Notes under the pieces: model-generated
Seen by the model: only the letters and a program-made list of their open reading frames with translations
The model's database searches: none
Told to the model about the DNA's origin: nothing
Made by a program: the position numbers and the translations under genes
Assembly (NCBI RefSeq): GCF_012932915.1
Contig: NZ_VCQU01000005.1
Location: 248,001 to 312,000 of the forward strand
Length of the DNA: 64,000 nt
Reading direction: 5' to 3'
Source: Antrihabitans stalactiti
GTDB lineage: Bacteria; Actinomycetota; Actinomycetes; Mycobacteriales; Mycobacteriaceae
Shown here: positions 55,912-64,000 of the stretch, piece after piece
How the letters are laid out: every line of letters begins with the position of its first letter
Numbering within the stretch: the first letter of the stretch is position 1

Positions 55912-56721
55912 ATGAGCAACGAACTTGTAAGACAAGGCGAGATCAGCAATGAAGCGCGCCTGATCCGGGGTGGGTTTCGGCTCGCGAGCCTCGTTGCTGG
56001 CTCGGCGTGGCGTGCTGGCGGTTCCGTCGTGGACGTCGGTCGTCAGATCGTGCAAGCCGCGCTGGACGGCGAGTCGAACGCCGAGATCGCCGAACGTGCC
56101 GGGTCGGCGCTGCGCTCCTTGGCCCGCAACACCCTCGGCGTCACCGAAGAGTCCGTTCGGGAAATCGTGAGCTACGTGCCGTCCGGACTGCCCGGCCAGT
56201 CCCAGCCGATGCATGCGATCACGACAGGTTCGACGACCGAGCAATTGCGTAAGCGAGGGGAAGCGCTTCTCGCAGTGTCTGCCGACGTGTACGTCTCGGA
56301 CGACACTCATCCTGCCTACGACCGCATTCTCGACGAATTGGCGCCAGATGAGGCGCGCATCCTGCGTTACCTCGCAAACAACGGTCCGCAGCCGTGCGTC
56401 GACGTCCGCACCAACCGTCCGCTCGGCATCGGGGCCGAGACCGTCGCCACGAACCTCAGCATGGTGCCGGAGAAGGCTGGCTGCCGTCGTCCGGAACGCT
56501 CACGGTCGTACTTGGTGAACCTGGTTCGCCTGGGCCTCGTGTGGATTTCCGACGAACCGACCGAACTCAGTCTGTACATGGTCGTCGAGGTGCAGCCGAA
56601 TGTGTCGGAGGCACTGAAGAAGGCAGGCCGCGTACCGAAGATCGCGCGCAAGAGCATGCGACTGACGGCGTTCGGCGACGATTTCTGCGAGGTCTGCTTC
56701 GCGATCGAGAAGCACCAATAA
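55912..56721 (+). CDS. DUF4393 (Abi-alpha) protein, copy b
   Basis: This 269-residue protein lacks the Ala/Gly-rich N-terminal segment of copy a but shares the core: PDEARILRYLANNGPQPCVD, ETVATNLSMVPEKAGC, YLVNLVRLGLVWISDEP and a C-terminal ALTAFGDDF-like stretch (LTAFGDDFCEVCF). The N-terminal third has SLVAGSAWRAGGSVVDVG, which may be an amphipathic or membrane-associating helix. It is coupled with DUF445c and was assigned by similarity to copy a. Confidence 0.8.
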   Translation: MSNELVRQGEISNEARLIRGGFRLASLVAGSAWRAGGSVVDVGRQIVQAALDGESNAEIAERAGSALRSLARNTLGVTEESVREIVSYVPSGLPGQSQPMHAITTGSTTEQLRKRGEALLAVSADVYVSDDTHPAYDRILDELAPDEARILRYLANNGPQPCVDVRTNRPLGIGAETVATNLSMVPEKAGCRRPERSRSYLVNLVRLGLVWISDEPTELSLYMVVEVQPNVSEALKKAGRVPKIARKSMRLTAFGDDFCEVCFAIEKHQ

Positions 56722-56799
56722 CGCGGCAACAAGCCGAGAACGCGCCGACGGTCGGCGTTTCGAGTTGTATCTGCGGGTGCTAGTGAGAAGGTATGCACC

Positions 56800-57279
56800 A
56801 TGGATCTCGCGGCCATTGCGGCCATTAGTCGACTCAAGTACCGATACCTTCGAACACTCGACACCAAATCCTGGGATGAGTTCGCGGACACGCTGATTCC
56901 CGAAGCCACGTCGACCTATGGCGTCGACCTGCAATTCGAGTCGCGCGACGCACTCGTCGACTTCATGCGCAACACCCTCGGTCCGCACGTCATCACCGAG
57001 CACCGATGCGATCACCCCGAGATCGAGGTCGACGGCAAGACCGCCACCGGGATCTGGTACCTCCAGGACACAGTCCTGATCCCGGAGCACAGCATGGTGC
57101 TACGGGGCGCGGCGTTCTACTCGGATCGCTACGTGTTGTGCGACGACGGCGAGTGGCGAATCGCCCACACCGGCTACGAACGCACCTACGAGATCGTCGT
57201 GTCCCTTACCGACATACCGAGTTTCAAGCTGACGTCGAATCGCTGGGCGAAGGAATCGCCGCCTCCGCAGGCGAACTGA
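56800..57279 (+). CDS. SnoaL/NTF2-like protein
   Basis: This 159-residue protein has the SnoaL_4/NTF2-like fold pattern: RLKYRYLRTLDTKSWDEFADTL at the N-terminus, HHxxPEI-like HRCDHPEIEVDGKTATGIWYL and a C-terminal RIAHTGYERTYE strand. Members include cyclases, isomerases and dehydratases; the substrate is unknown. It is upstream of and co-directional with the VOC gene (16-base gap). Confidence 0.85.
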   Translation: MDLAAIAAISRLKYRYLRTLDTKSWDEFADTLIPEATSTYGVDLQFESRDALVDFMRNTLGPHVITEHRCDHPEIEVDGKTATGIWYLQDTVLIPEHSMVLRGAAFYSDRYVLCDDGEWRIAHTGYERTYEIVVSLTDIPSFKLTSNRWAKESPPPQAN

Positions 57280-57295
57280 CGGTTAGGCTCGCACC

Positions 57296-57715
57296 ATGGG
57301 TGACGAGTCCGAATTCCCTCGCTCCGGAGCTCTGCCGTATCTGACGGTGCATGGAGCCAAAGACGCGATCGAGTGGTACCGCCGAGCGTTCGGGGCAGAG
57401 CTCGTCGGTGAACCGATCGTCATGGACGACGGCCGGATCGGTCACGCGGAGCTCGCATTTCACACTGGCATGATCTACCTCGCCGAGGAATTTCCCGAGA
57501 TGGGACTGACGGCACCGGAGGCTGGCGCGACCTCGGTCAGCCTGATGGTTGCAGTCGACGACACCGACGCAGTCCTCAGCCGCGCCCACGATGCAGGTGG
57601 AACGGTCGAGCGTTGGATCTCCGAGAATTACGGTCGGCGCAACGCCACGTTGATCGATCCGTTCGGCCATCGCTGGATGCTGTCGGGGCCACCGAAGGGT
57701 GTCGAATCGGAGTGA
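57296..57715 (+). CDS. VOC-superfamily protein (glyoxalase/PhnB-like)
   Basis: This 139-residue protein starts with LPYLTVHGAKDAIEWYRRAFGAEL and contains DGRIGHAELAFHTGMIYLAEEFPEMG and DPFGHRWMLSGP, the usual PhnB-like VOC pattern with metal-ligand-type positions. Function not assignable. Its TGA overlaps the GTG of the next gene. Confidence 0.88.
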   Translation: MGDESEFPRSGALPYLTVHGAKDAIEWYRRAFGAELVGEPIVMDDGRIGHAELAFHTGMIYLAEEFPEMGLTAPEAGATSVSLMVAVDDTDAVLSRAHDAGGTVERWISENYGRRNATLIDPFGHRWMLSGPPKGVESE

Positions 57716-58353
57716 ATTCGTATCCGGATACGCGGGCGTGGTTGCGCTCGATCCCGATGGGCACATTGCAGCGGGAGGGTCGGACCGCGCCGGTCGCCGG
57801 CGATCCCCACGATGTGTTTCTGGAATGGCTGGAACACGCCGTTGCTGTTGGGGTCGCCGAGCCACACGTAGCGGTCCTGTCCACGGTCGACGACGAAGGC
57901 CGCCCCGATGCCCGAGTGCTGCTGCTGCGTGACGTCGGACCGGGAGGCTGGTGGTTCTCCGGACCGGCATTCTCGCCGAAAGGTGCACAACTGCAGGCGA
58001 ATCCTCACGCAGCGTTGACCTTCTACTGGGGAGCTGTCGGCCGCCAGGTCCGCATCGCGGGGACGGTCCACAACGATCCGTCCGCAGCCGTGCGGGACTT
58101 TCTGGAACGGTCCGAGACGGCGCGCGCCGTCGCGACCGCGAGCAGGCAGAGCGCCGTGCTTGTCGACCCGGACGACTATTCGCGTGCGATCGACGAGGTC
58201 GACGATCCCGACGAAGTGCCCGAGCATTGGCGAGCGTGGCGCCTTGCCGCCGATGCGGTCGAGTTCTGGCAGGCGGAGCCGGGTAGCCGGCACCAGCGTT
58301 GGCGTTATCGGCGGGACGGTTCCGCGTGGCTCCGCGACACCCTCTGGCCCTGA
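57712..58353 (+). CDS. Pyridoxamine 5'-phosphate oxidase-like flavoprotein
   Basis: This 213-residue protein has the PNPOx split-barrel fold: PDARVLLLRDVGPGGWWFSG, SPKGAQLQANPHAALTFYW (FMN contacts), and a C-terminal PNPOx dimerisation segment (EFWQAEPGSRHQRWRYRRDG). The family's strict RLHPR end is altered to RHQRWRY, so the substrate may differ from pyridoxamine phosphate. The GTG at 57712 overlaps the VOC stop; it is convergent with prfC with a 4-base gap. Confidence 0.85.
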   Translation: MNSYPDTRAWLRSIPMGTLQREGRTAPVAGDPHDVFLEWLEHAVAVGVAEPHVAVLSTVDDEGRPDARVLLLRDVGPGGWWFSGPAFSPKGAQLQANPHAALTFYWGAVGRQVRIAGTVHNDPSAAVRDFLERSETARAVATASRQSAVLVDPDDYSRAIDEVDDPDEVPEHWRAWRLAADAVEFWQAEPGSRHQRWRYRRDGSAWLRDTLWP

Positions 58354-58357
58354 GTGG

Positions 58358-60028
58358 TCAGGACGCGCCTGCGCCGATGAGGGTTTCGAGGGTGAGCTCG
58401 GGCATTTCCTTCTCGATGTATTGCAGTCGCCATTTGTCGGTGACCAGCGCGAGCAGAACGCCGTCGGAACGGGTGAACACTTCGACTCCGCGTTGCCGGC
58501 CGAGTTCTTCGGCAGACGCAGCGTCGGTGCGACGCGCGATGGAGTACCCGAGCGGTTCGAGGACGGCTTCGACGTTGAACTCCGCCTTCATGCGGGCGGA
58601 CACCACCTCGAACTGCATCGGCCCGACCGCGGCGAGGACCGGAGATGCGTCGCCGCGAATGTCGTTGCGCAGCACCTGGACCACGCCTTCGGAATCGAGC
58701 TGATCGACGGCCCGCCGAAACTGCTTGTACTTGCTCGCGCTTTGCGCGCGAAGGATCGCGAAGTGTTCCGGCGCGAACGACGGGATCGGTGGGAACTCGA
58801 CTTTGCGGTCGACGTACAGCGTGTGACCGGGCGCGAGAGCAGTCGCGTTCACTAGCCCGACCACATCGCCCGGATACGCGTTGTCCACAGTCGTCCGTTC
58901 GCGACCGAACACGGTCAGCGCGTACTTCGTCGCAAACGGCTTGCCGGTCTGCGCATGGGTGACGACCATGCCACGCTCGAAGACACCGGACACGATCCGC
59001 ATGAATGCCAGGCGGTCGCGATGCGCGGCGTCCATGCCTGCTTGCACCTTGAACACGACCGCGCTGAACGGGTCCGCAACTTCGCGGGAGCGACCGTTGA
59101 CGTCTTCGCGACCGTGTGGTGGTGGCGCAAGGGAGACAAGGGTTTCCAAGAGCTGGCGCACGCCGAAGTTGAGCATCGCCGAGGCATAGATGACAGGCGA
59201 CGTCTGGCCGGCGAGGAACATTTCCTGATCGTGGTCCTGCCCGGTCGCCGACAGCAGTTCGCTCTCTTCGACCGCGGTTTCCCACTCTTCGCCTTCGCGC
59301 GCCGCTGCGGCGGCAGGATCCAGTGACTCCTCGGGTGCGATCTTCGCGCCACCGGCGGTCCGGGTGAAGCGGATGTATTCCTCGGGCACGCCGTCTTCGC
59401 CGCGTCGCAACAGGCCGCGGAAGTCACCCGCAATGCCGACCGGCAGGAACAGGGGAGTGGGTACGAGGCCGATCTGCTCGGCAATCTCGTCGAGCAGCTC
59501 CAGCGGTGCCCGGCCCGGGCGGTCCCACTTGTTGATGACGGTGATGACCGGGATGCCGCGATGGCGGCAGACCTGGAAAAGCTTCAACGTCTGCGGTTCC
59601 AGACCTTTCGCGGCGTCGATGAGCATCACCGCAGCGTCGACCGCGGTCAGCACGCGGTAGGTGTCTTCGGAGAAGTCGGAGTGACCTGGAGTGTCGACGA
59701 GGTTGACGACGTTGTCCGAGCCGTCTTTGTCGGAGTGGTAGTTGAACTGCAGCGCAGTCGAACTCACCGAAATGCCGCGGGCCTTCTCCATCTCCATCCA
59801 GTCGGAGACCGTCGACCGGCGACCCGCCTTGCCATGGATCGCACCTGCCTCGGAGATCACCTTCGCATGCAAGGCGAGGGCCTCGGTGAGTGTCGATTTA
59901 CCCGCGTCGGGGTGGGAGATCACGGCGAACGTGCGCCGGCGTGCGACCTCATGGGTGAGTGCTTCGACGGACTTCGCGTCCAGGACCGGCGATTCGGCAG
60001 GTTCGCGCTCGGCCGATTCGGTAGTCAA
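58358..60028 (-). CDS. prfC: Peptide chain release factor 3
   Basis: This 556-residue translational GTPase recycles RF1/RF2. G-motifs are SHPDAGKST, DTPGHSDFSED and NKWDRPGR, followed by EF-Tu domain 2-like and RF3_C regions (PMQFEVVSARMKAEFNVE). The TTG at 60028 is preceded by AAGGAA and gives the usual short N-terminus. RF3 is patchily present in actinobacteria and, as I recall, absent from M. tuberculosis at this position, so it is an addition to the pth-rplY group. Confidence 0.93.
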   Translation of the reverse strand: MTTESAEREPAESPVLDAKSVEALTHEVARRRTFAVISHPDAGKSTLTEALALHAKVISEAGAIHGKAGRRSTVSDWMEMEKARGISVSSTALQFNYHSDKDGSDNVVNLVDTPGHSDFSEDTYRVLTAVDAAVMLIDAAKGLEPQTLKLFQVCRHRGIPVITVINKWDRPGRAPLELLDEIAEQIGLVPTPLFLPVGIAGDFRGLLRRGEDGVPEEYIRFTRTAGGAKIAPEESLDPAAAAAREGEEWETAVEESELLSATGQDHDQEMFLAGQTSPVIYASAMLNFGVRQLLETLVSLAPPPHGREDVNGRSREVADPFSAVVFKVQAGMDAAHRDRLAFMRIVSGVFERGMVVTHAQTGKPFATKYALTVFGRERTTVDNAYPGDVVGLVNATALAPGHTLYVDRKVEFPPIPSFAPEHFAILRAQSASKYKQFRRAVDQLDSEGVVQVLRNDIRGDASPVLAAVGPMQFEVVSARMKAEFNVEAVLEPLGYSIARRTDAASAEELGRQRGVEVFTRSDGVLLALVTDKWRLQYIEKEMPELTLETLIGAGAS

Positions 60029-60080
60029 CTGGGTTCCTTCGTTTCGATTGCTCGGGGGGCGCTGCTGTCGATGGTAGTCG

Positions 60081-60650
60081 TCAGTGCAGCTTGTTCTGCG
60101 CGGCTTCGAGGCCGACCGCCAGCAGCAGCTCGACCGCATCGGCGCCCTCTTCGCAGAGCACGCCGAGCGTCTTGCGCTCCTCGGCGGAAAACGGCTTCAG
60201 CACGTAGGAAGCCGGGTCCATCCGGCCTGGTGGACGGCCGATTCCGATTCGGGTTCGGAGATAGTCCTTGGTGGTCAGCGCGCTCGAGATCGACCGCAAA
60301 CCATTGTGGCCACCTTCGCCGCCGCCCTGCTTGAGCCGGATGACGCCGAAGTCCAGGTCGAGCTCGTCGTGCACGACGATCAGATCGTCGGCCGACGCGG
60401 AGAAGAATCGCGCGAGGGCGGCCACCGGCTGCCCACTCACATTCATGAAAGAGCGCGGCTTGGCGATCACAACCTTGCGATCGCCGAGCCGCGCCTCCGC
60501 TATATCCGCGCCGGACTTCTTGTGCGCGCTGAACTTGGTTCCGGCCCGTTCGGCCAGCACGTCGACCACCATGAATCCGACGTTGTGCCGGGTGCGTTCG
60601 TATTGCGGTCCCGGGTTACCGAGACCGACAACGATCGCCAGGTCACCCAT
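60081..60650 (-). CDS. pth: Peptidyl-tRNA hydrolase
   Basis: This 189-residue enzyme recycles peptidyl-tRNA dropped from ribosomes. [20 protein letters not shown] contains the catalytic His, and [11 protein letters not shown] and [12 protein letters not shown] are present. It lies 13 bases downstream of rplY on the same strand, as in M. tuberculosis (Rv1014c-Rv1015c). Confidence 0.97.
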   Translation of the reverse strand: MGDLAIVVGLGNPGPQYERTRHNVGFMVVDVLAERAGTKFSAHKKSGADIAEARLGDRKVVIAKPRSFMNVSGQPVAALARFFSASADDLIVVHDELDLDFGVIRLKQGGGEGGHNGLRSISSALTTKDYLRTRIGIGRPPGRMDPASYVLKPFSAEERKTLGVLCEEGADAVELLLAVGLEAAQNKLH

Positions 60651-60663
60651 CAGCGCGATTCGA

Positions 60664-61308
60664 TCAGCTGTCGGAGGACTCGGAGGAGTCGCCCTCGGCT
60701 TCGCCCTCGGCAGCTTCGCCTTCGGCTGCTTCGCCCTCAGCTTCGGCTTCGGGCTCTTCCTCGACCTGCTCGGTGACGACGTTGACGATCAGTGTCTCCG
60801 GATCGGTCTGCAGCGTCGCGCCCTCAGGCAGCTCGAGCTGGCCGGCCAGGACCTGGGTGCCAGCCTCGGCGCCTTCGACCGAAACCTCGATCGACTCCGG
60901 AATCTTCATTGCGTCGGACTCGATCGAAACGGTGTTCGCGTCCTGTGCGATCTGCGCACCCGGAGCGGCATCGCCGGTCACGATGACGGGGACGTCGACG
61001 ATGACCTTCTCGCCCTTCTTGATGACCAAGAGGTCGGCGTGCTCGATGTTGCGGCGGATCGGGTGCGTGACGACGGACTTCGTCAGCGCGATCTGCTCTT
61101 TGCCCGCGATGTCGAGGGTCAGGACCGCGTTGGTTCCGTTGTCACGGAGGACCTTCGCGAACGCACGCGCGTCGAGCGCGAGGTGCTGCGGATCGGTCGA
61201 GTGGCCGTACAGAACGGCGGGGACCTTGCCATCGCGGCGGGTCCGGCGGGCAGCGCCCTTGCCGAACTCGGTACGGACGGTTGCTTCGAGACGGTTTGCG
61301 TCAGACAT
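60664..61308 (-). CDS. rplY: 50S ribosomal protein L25/CTC
   Basis: This 214-residue long-form L25 (CTC family) binds 5S rRNA. The N-terminal L25 domain ([29 protein letters not shown]) is followed by the TL5 beta domain and a very acidic C-terminal tail (about 190-214) with repeated A-E-G-E units typical of actinobacterial L25. It heads the rplY-pth run. Confidence 0.96.
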   Translation of the reverse strand: MSDANRLEATVRTEFGKGAARRTRRDGKVPAVLYGHSTDPQHLALDARAFAKVLRDNGTNAVLTLDIAGKEQIALTKSVVTHPIRRNIEHADLLVIKKGEKVIVDVPVIVTGDAAPGAQIAQDANTVSIESDAMKIPESIEVSVEGAEAGTQVLAGQLELPEGATLQTDPETLIVNVVTEQVEEEPEAEAEGEAAEGEAAEGEAEGDSSESSDS

Positions 61309-61503
61309 GGGAAACGGCTCCTCGTAACTCTTCGGTGGTCGACTCGTCTCGGCGATTCGCGCAGACTAACGAGGACCCACGGCTAGGAAGCCGCAGCCGC
61401 GTCGATCACGGTGAGCAAAGCAAGTGTTCGCGCTTCGCAGTCACCCTCGCCGAGACAACGCGGATACTTTACCGCATCGCGATCGCAACCCATGCACCGC
61501 GAC

Positions 61504-62673
61504 CTACAGTCGCGCCACTGCATCGACGAAACGTTCCAGGTCGGACCGCGAAACGAAGCTGTGCGGCGACGCCCGGACCACGGCGTCGAGGGAACGATTG
61601 CTCATGTCGAGGAGGGTCGAACTGCGGTAGCTGACGGTCACGATGATGTCTTGTGCGGCCAGTCGATCTCGGACCGCCTCGGGTGTCTGCCCGTCGACGG
61701 TGAACGAGACGATGCCGCTTTTGGCGCGGCCGAGATCGCGAACGGTAACCCTGGCTGTTTCGGCCAGAGCGGTCCGCAAGTACTGCGCGTTGGCGGCGAT
61801 GGCGTCGTACACGTTCTGGGGTCCGAGCTCGAGCAGGTACCGGATAGCTGCGCCGAGCCCGAGCCGACCCGCGACGTCGCATTCCCAGAATTCGAACCTG
61901 CTCGCGTCGGGAGCGAGAGTGAACTCGTCGGCGCTCGTCCACTGCGCGCTGTGCAGATCGAGTGCGGCGGGTTCGAGCGAGTCGGTCGAGTCCGGGCGGA
62001 CGTAGAGAAATCCGGTGCCGCGGGGTCCGCGTAGCCATTTGCGGCCGGTGACCGAGAGGGCGTCGACGCCGAGCGCGGTCACATCGATCGGCAGTTGGCC
62101 GACCGACTGGCACGCATCGAGCAGAACGATCGCGCCGACCCGGTGCGCGAGTTCGACGACCTCGGCGACCGGATTGACCAGCCCGCCGTTGGTCGGGGCG
62201 TGCACGAGCGACACGAACCGGACGCGATCGTCGAGCAGTTTCTCCAGCGCTTCGAGATCGATTGCGCCGGTCTGATCGCTGGGGACGACATCGACCACCG
62301 CCCCTGTCGCGCGGGCGCGCTGCAACACGGCGATCGCGTTGCTCGCGTACTCGACCTCACTGATCAGAATGCGGTCGCCGGGCGCGAACTGTTGGGCATA
62401 GAAGAAGTCGGTCCACGACCGGGTTGCGCTGTCGCTCAGCGCGATCGCGCTTGCGGGGGCATTGATCAGCTCGCCGATGGATCGCTTGACTCCGGCAAGG
62501 TCGTCGAGGCGTTCGCTGGCTGCCCGGTAGCCGCCGATCTCGGCTTCGCGGCGCAGGTGCGCGATGACGGTCTCGACCACGACAGTCGGCGGCAACGAGG
62601 ATCCGGCGCTGTCGAGAAAAGCCTTGTCGAGGCAACCGGGAGTATCGGCGCGGACGCGTTCCAGATCCAGCAT
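61504..62673 (-). CDS. Class V aminotransferase-fold PLP enzyme (EgtE-like)
   Basis: This 389-residue fold-type I PLP enzyme has FLDSAGSSLPPTVV and HLRREAEIGGYRAAS at the N-terminus, SLVHAPTNGGLVNPV, VLLDACQSVGQLPI (PLP-binding Asp) and TGRKWLRGPRGTGFLYV with the Schiff-base Lys. The HxRxEAE-GG pattern and size resemble EgtE, the C-S lyase that completes ergothioneine. The divergent neighbour is egtA, which supports an ergothioneine or thiol role, but a sulfur-transferring or isopenicillin-epimerase-like role is possible. A second, canonical egtE may lie with the egt operon beyond the window. Confidence 0.75.
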   Translation of the reverse strand: MLDLERVRADTPGCLDKAFLDSAGSSLPPTVVVETVIAHLRREAEIGGYRAASERLDDLAGVKRSIGELINAPASAIALSDSATRSWTDFFYAQQFAPGDRILISEVEYASNAIAVLQRARATGAVVDVVPSDQTGAIDLEALEKLLDDRVRFVSLVHAPTNGGLVNPVAEVVELAHRVGAIVLLDACQSVGQLPIDVTALGVDALSVTGRKWLRGPRGTGFLYVRPDSTDSLEPAALDLHSAQWTSADEFTLAPDASRFEFWECDVAGRLGLGAAIRYLLELGPQNVYDAIAANAQYLRTALAETARVTVRDLGRAKSGIVSFTVDGQTPEAVRDRLAAQDIIVTVSYRSSTLLDMSNRSLDAVVRASPHSFVSRSDLERFVDAVARL

Positions 62674-62806
62674 GCAAGCGAGGCTACTGGGGTGAAGTTG
62701 TGACGAATTGGTGACTGGCTGGGTGCGGTCTTCTCGATCGCCGTTTAGTGTCGGAGGCGGTGTCTACTATCGGCCATGTAACCCGGAACACCGATCGGAG
62801 GTCATC

Positions 62807-64000
62807 ATGGCGATGGCATTGGACAGCGCGCTGTTGACGACGCGCGCGGCCGCTGAGGCCTACGTCGGCGGTGTGTGTTTCAAGCTCGGACCACCCGAGC
62901 TGATCGGTGCCGAACTCGAATGGCTCACAGTCTGTGACGACGGGGACTGTTCGAGGCCCAGCCTGGCAGTTCTTGCCGCCGCACTGGGCGAGCATTCCCC
63001 GAAAACCATCGCCCCTTCTTCGCCGGCTCGGCCACTCCCGGCAGGAAGTTACGTCACGATCGAACCGGGTGGCCAGATCGAAATCTCCAGCGCACCGCAT
63101 TCGTCGGCCGAGTTGCTCAGCCGCTCGTTGCGCCAGGACACTAATCACCTCCGCGAACTTCTCGCAGCACACTCGGTCACGATGATCGACCGGGCAGCCG
63201 ACGCCAATCGGTTGCCCCAGCGCCTGCTGCCCTCGTCGCGATATCGCGCCATGGAAGACGTCTTCGCCTCCATCGGTCCGTTCGGCAAGTTGATGATGTG
63301 CAACACGGCCGCGACGCAGATCAGTCTCGATGCAGGCGCCGACGCTGCCGAGGTGAAAGCCCGCTGGAATGCCCTCGTTGCAGTCGGTCCGGCGTTGCTC
63401 GCCGCCTTCGCGTGTTCACCGTCGTTGGCGGGCGCACCGCGCGGCAAATGGGCATCACAGCGCATGCGCGCGTGGCTGCAACTGGATCGTTCACGCACAG
63501 CCACGCCTGTCGGTGCCAATACCGACCCGATCGCCGGCTACGCCGCGTGGGCTCTCGACGTACCGTTGCTCTGCGTCAGCGGCGAGCCGGGGGCCGACTG
63601 GTCCGCGCCGCCGGGTGCAACCTTCGCTGATTGGATCGAGGGCAATCTCGACAACGAGCTGGGTCGCAGGCCCGGCTGTCGCGACCTCGATTACCACCTC
63701 ACCACCGTGTTTCCTCAGGTGCGCGCATCCGGCCATCTCGAAGTCCGGTATATCGATGCACAGCCCGGGGAGCTGTGGCAGGTGCCGATCGCCGCGTTCG
63801 AGGCCTTGCTGTCGACGCCCGCCGTCGTCGCCGAGGCGACGGCGCTGGCCGCAGGCACCGCGCACCGCTGGTGGGACAGTGCGGAATTCGGCCTTGCCGA
63901 TACGGAATTGCGATGTGCTGCGACAGCTTTGCTGGAACTTGCTGCAGCGCACAGTACTTGGGACGACGGCACAGCCGCGCTGGAGGCGGCTGCGCAACGA
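62807..64000 (+). CDS. egtA: Glutamate-cysteine ligase EgtA (3' end outside window)
   Basis: The open frame from ATG 62807 (GGAG at 62797-62800) runs to the window end without a stop, giving 398 residues so far. EgtA makes gamma-glutamylcysteine for ergothioneine. Seen are the GCS2-type ELEWLTV, the active-site strand YVTIEPGGQIEISSAPHSS, SRYRAMEDVF, CNTAATQISLDAG and DYHLTTVFP with LEVRYIDAQP, all parallel to M. tuberculosis EgtA. Only a short C-terminus should be missing. It is divergent from the EgtE-like gene, with a 133-base gap. Confidence 0.9.
   Translation, partial: MAMALDSALLTTRAAAEAYVGGVCFKLGPPELIGAELEWLTVCDDGDCSRPSLAVLAAALGEHSPKTIAPSSPARPLPAGSYVTIEPGGQIEISSAPHSSAELLSRSLRQDTNHLRELLAAHSVTMIDRAADANRLPQRLLPSSRYRAMEDVFASIGPFGKLMMCNTAATQISLDAGADAAEVKARWNALVAVGPALLAAFACSPSLAGAPRGKWASQRMRAWLQLDRSRTATPVGANTDPIAGYAAWALDVPLLCVSGEPGADWSAPPGATFADWIEGNLDNELGRRPGCRDLDYHLTTVFPQVRASGHLEVRYIDAQPGELWQVPIAAFEALLSTPAVVAEATALAAGTAHRWWDSAEFGLADTELRCAATALLELAAAHSTWDDGTAALEAAAQR

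Noticed and set aside
43235-56721. Reading the locus as a phage-defence island because of the Abi-alpha label
   Set aside because: No nuclease, toxin, reverse transcriptase or restriction gene; most products are exported or membrane proteins with their own signal peptidase.

Overview
The window is high-GC actinobacterial DNA from a mycolic-acid bacterium (order Mycobacteriales, Nocardia/Rhodococcus-like). The evidence is gene content and order: an MspA-type porin, RpfB, the O-mannosyltransferase Pmt and ergothioneine EgtA are present. Core genes follow the order I recall for M. tuberculosis Rv0981 to Rv1015c (mprA-mprB-pepD-moaB2 ... mscL ... fmdB-like, 5-FTHF ligase, galU, moeA, rimJ, sepX/glpR ... 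pmt, rsmI, metG, tatD, rpfB, ksgA, ispE ... pth, rplY). Lineage-specific genes are inserted between these anchors. No transposase, phage gene or CRISPR array was seen.

Layout. 0-8.3 kb: a Zur-box-preceded CobW/Mrf-like gene; the MprAB envelope-stress system with its protease PepD, with MprA-type boxes before mprA and before pepD; moaB2 plus a small gene with an apparent ATT start; then an inserted MspA-type porin (perfect CRP/GlxR-type site upstream) with a secreted companion; then mscL. 8.4-14.3 kb: SAF protein, FmdB-like zinc ribbon, folate enzyme, galU, the gephyrin-like Glp/MoeA and its membrane receptor GlpR/SepX, and tRNA-Ala(CGC). 14.3-17 kb: gene-poor DNA holding one DUF6875 gene. 17-24.8 kb: GAF-GGDEF-EAL protein, MFS transporter, GT4, SDR, SoxR-like regulator, arginine deiminase, ArsC-like protein, GntR regulator. 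24.8-33.2 kb: conserved block pmt to ksgA. 33.2-37.4 kb: stacked hairpins, a small copper module with a CsoR-type operator, and a WYL regulator divergent from a two-gene ABC exporter. 37.4-43.1 kb: ispE, an ABC-F protein, an FMN glutamate-synthase-like oxidoreductase and a UbiA prenyltransferase.

43.2-56.7 kb is the most unusual part. It is a 13.5-kb locus made almost entirely of paralogous, poorly characterised membrane or secreted families: three DUF445, two DUF4393 (Abi-alpha), two tandem-domain universal stress proteins, three DUF6230, two DUF6114, two tiny two-helix membrane proteins, one extra secreted protein and its own type I signal peptidase. The DUF445-DUF4393 pair occurs at both ends in opposite orientation, each near a Usp gene, flanking the DUF6230/DUF6114 cluster. 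I infer a cell-envelope system and could not find a described function for it.

56.8-64 kb: SnoaL-like, VOC and PNPOx-like proteins, release factor 3, pth and rplY, an EgtE-like PLP enzyme, and the divergent egtA, which runs off the window end.

All calls come from reading the sequence and recalling family motifs; no search was run. Start codons were chosen by ribosome-binding sites, overlaps and family N-termini and often differ from the longest open frame.
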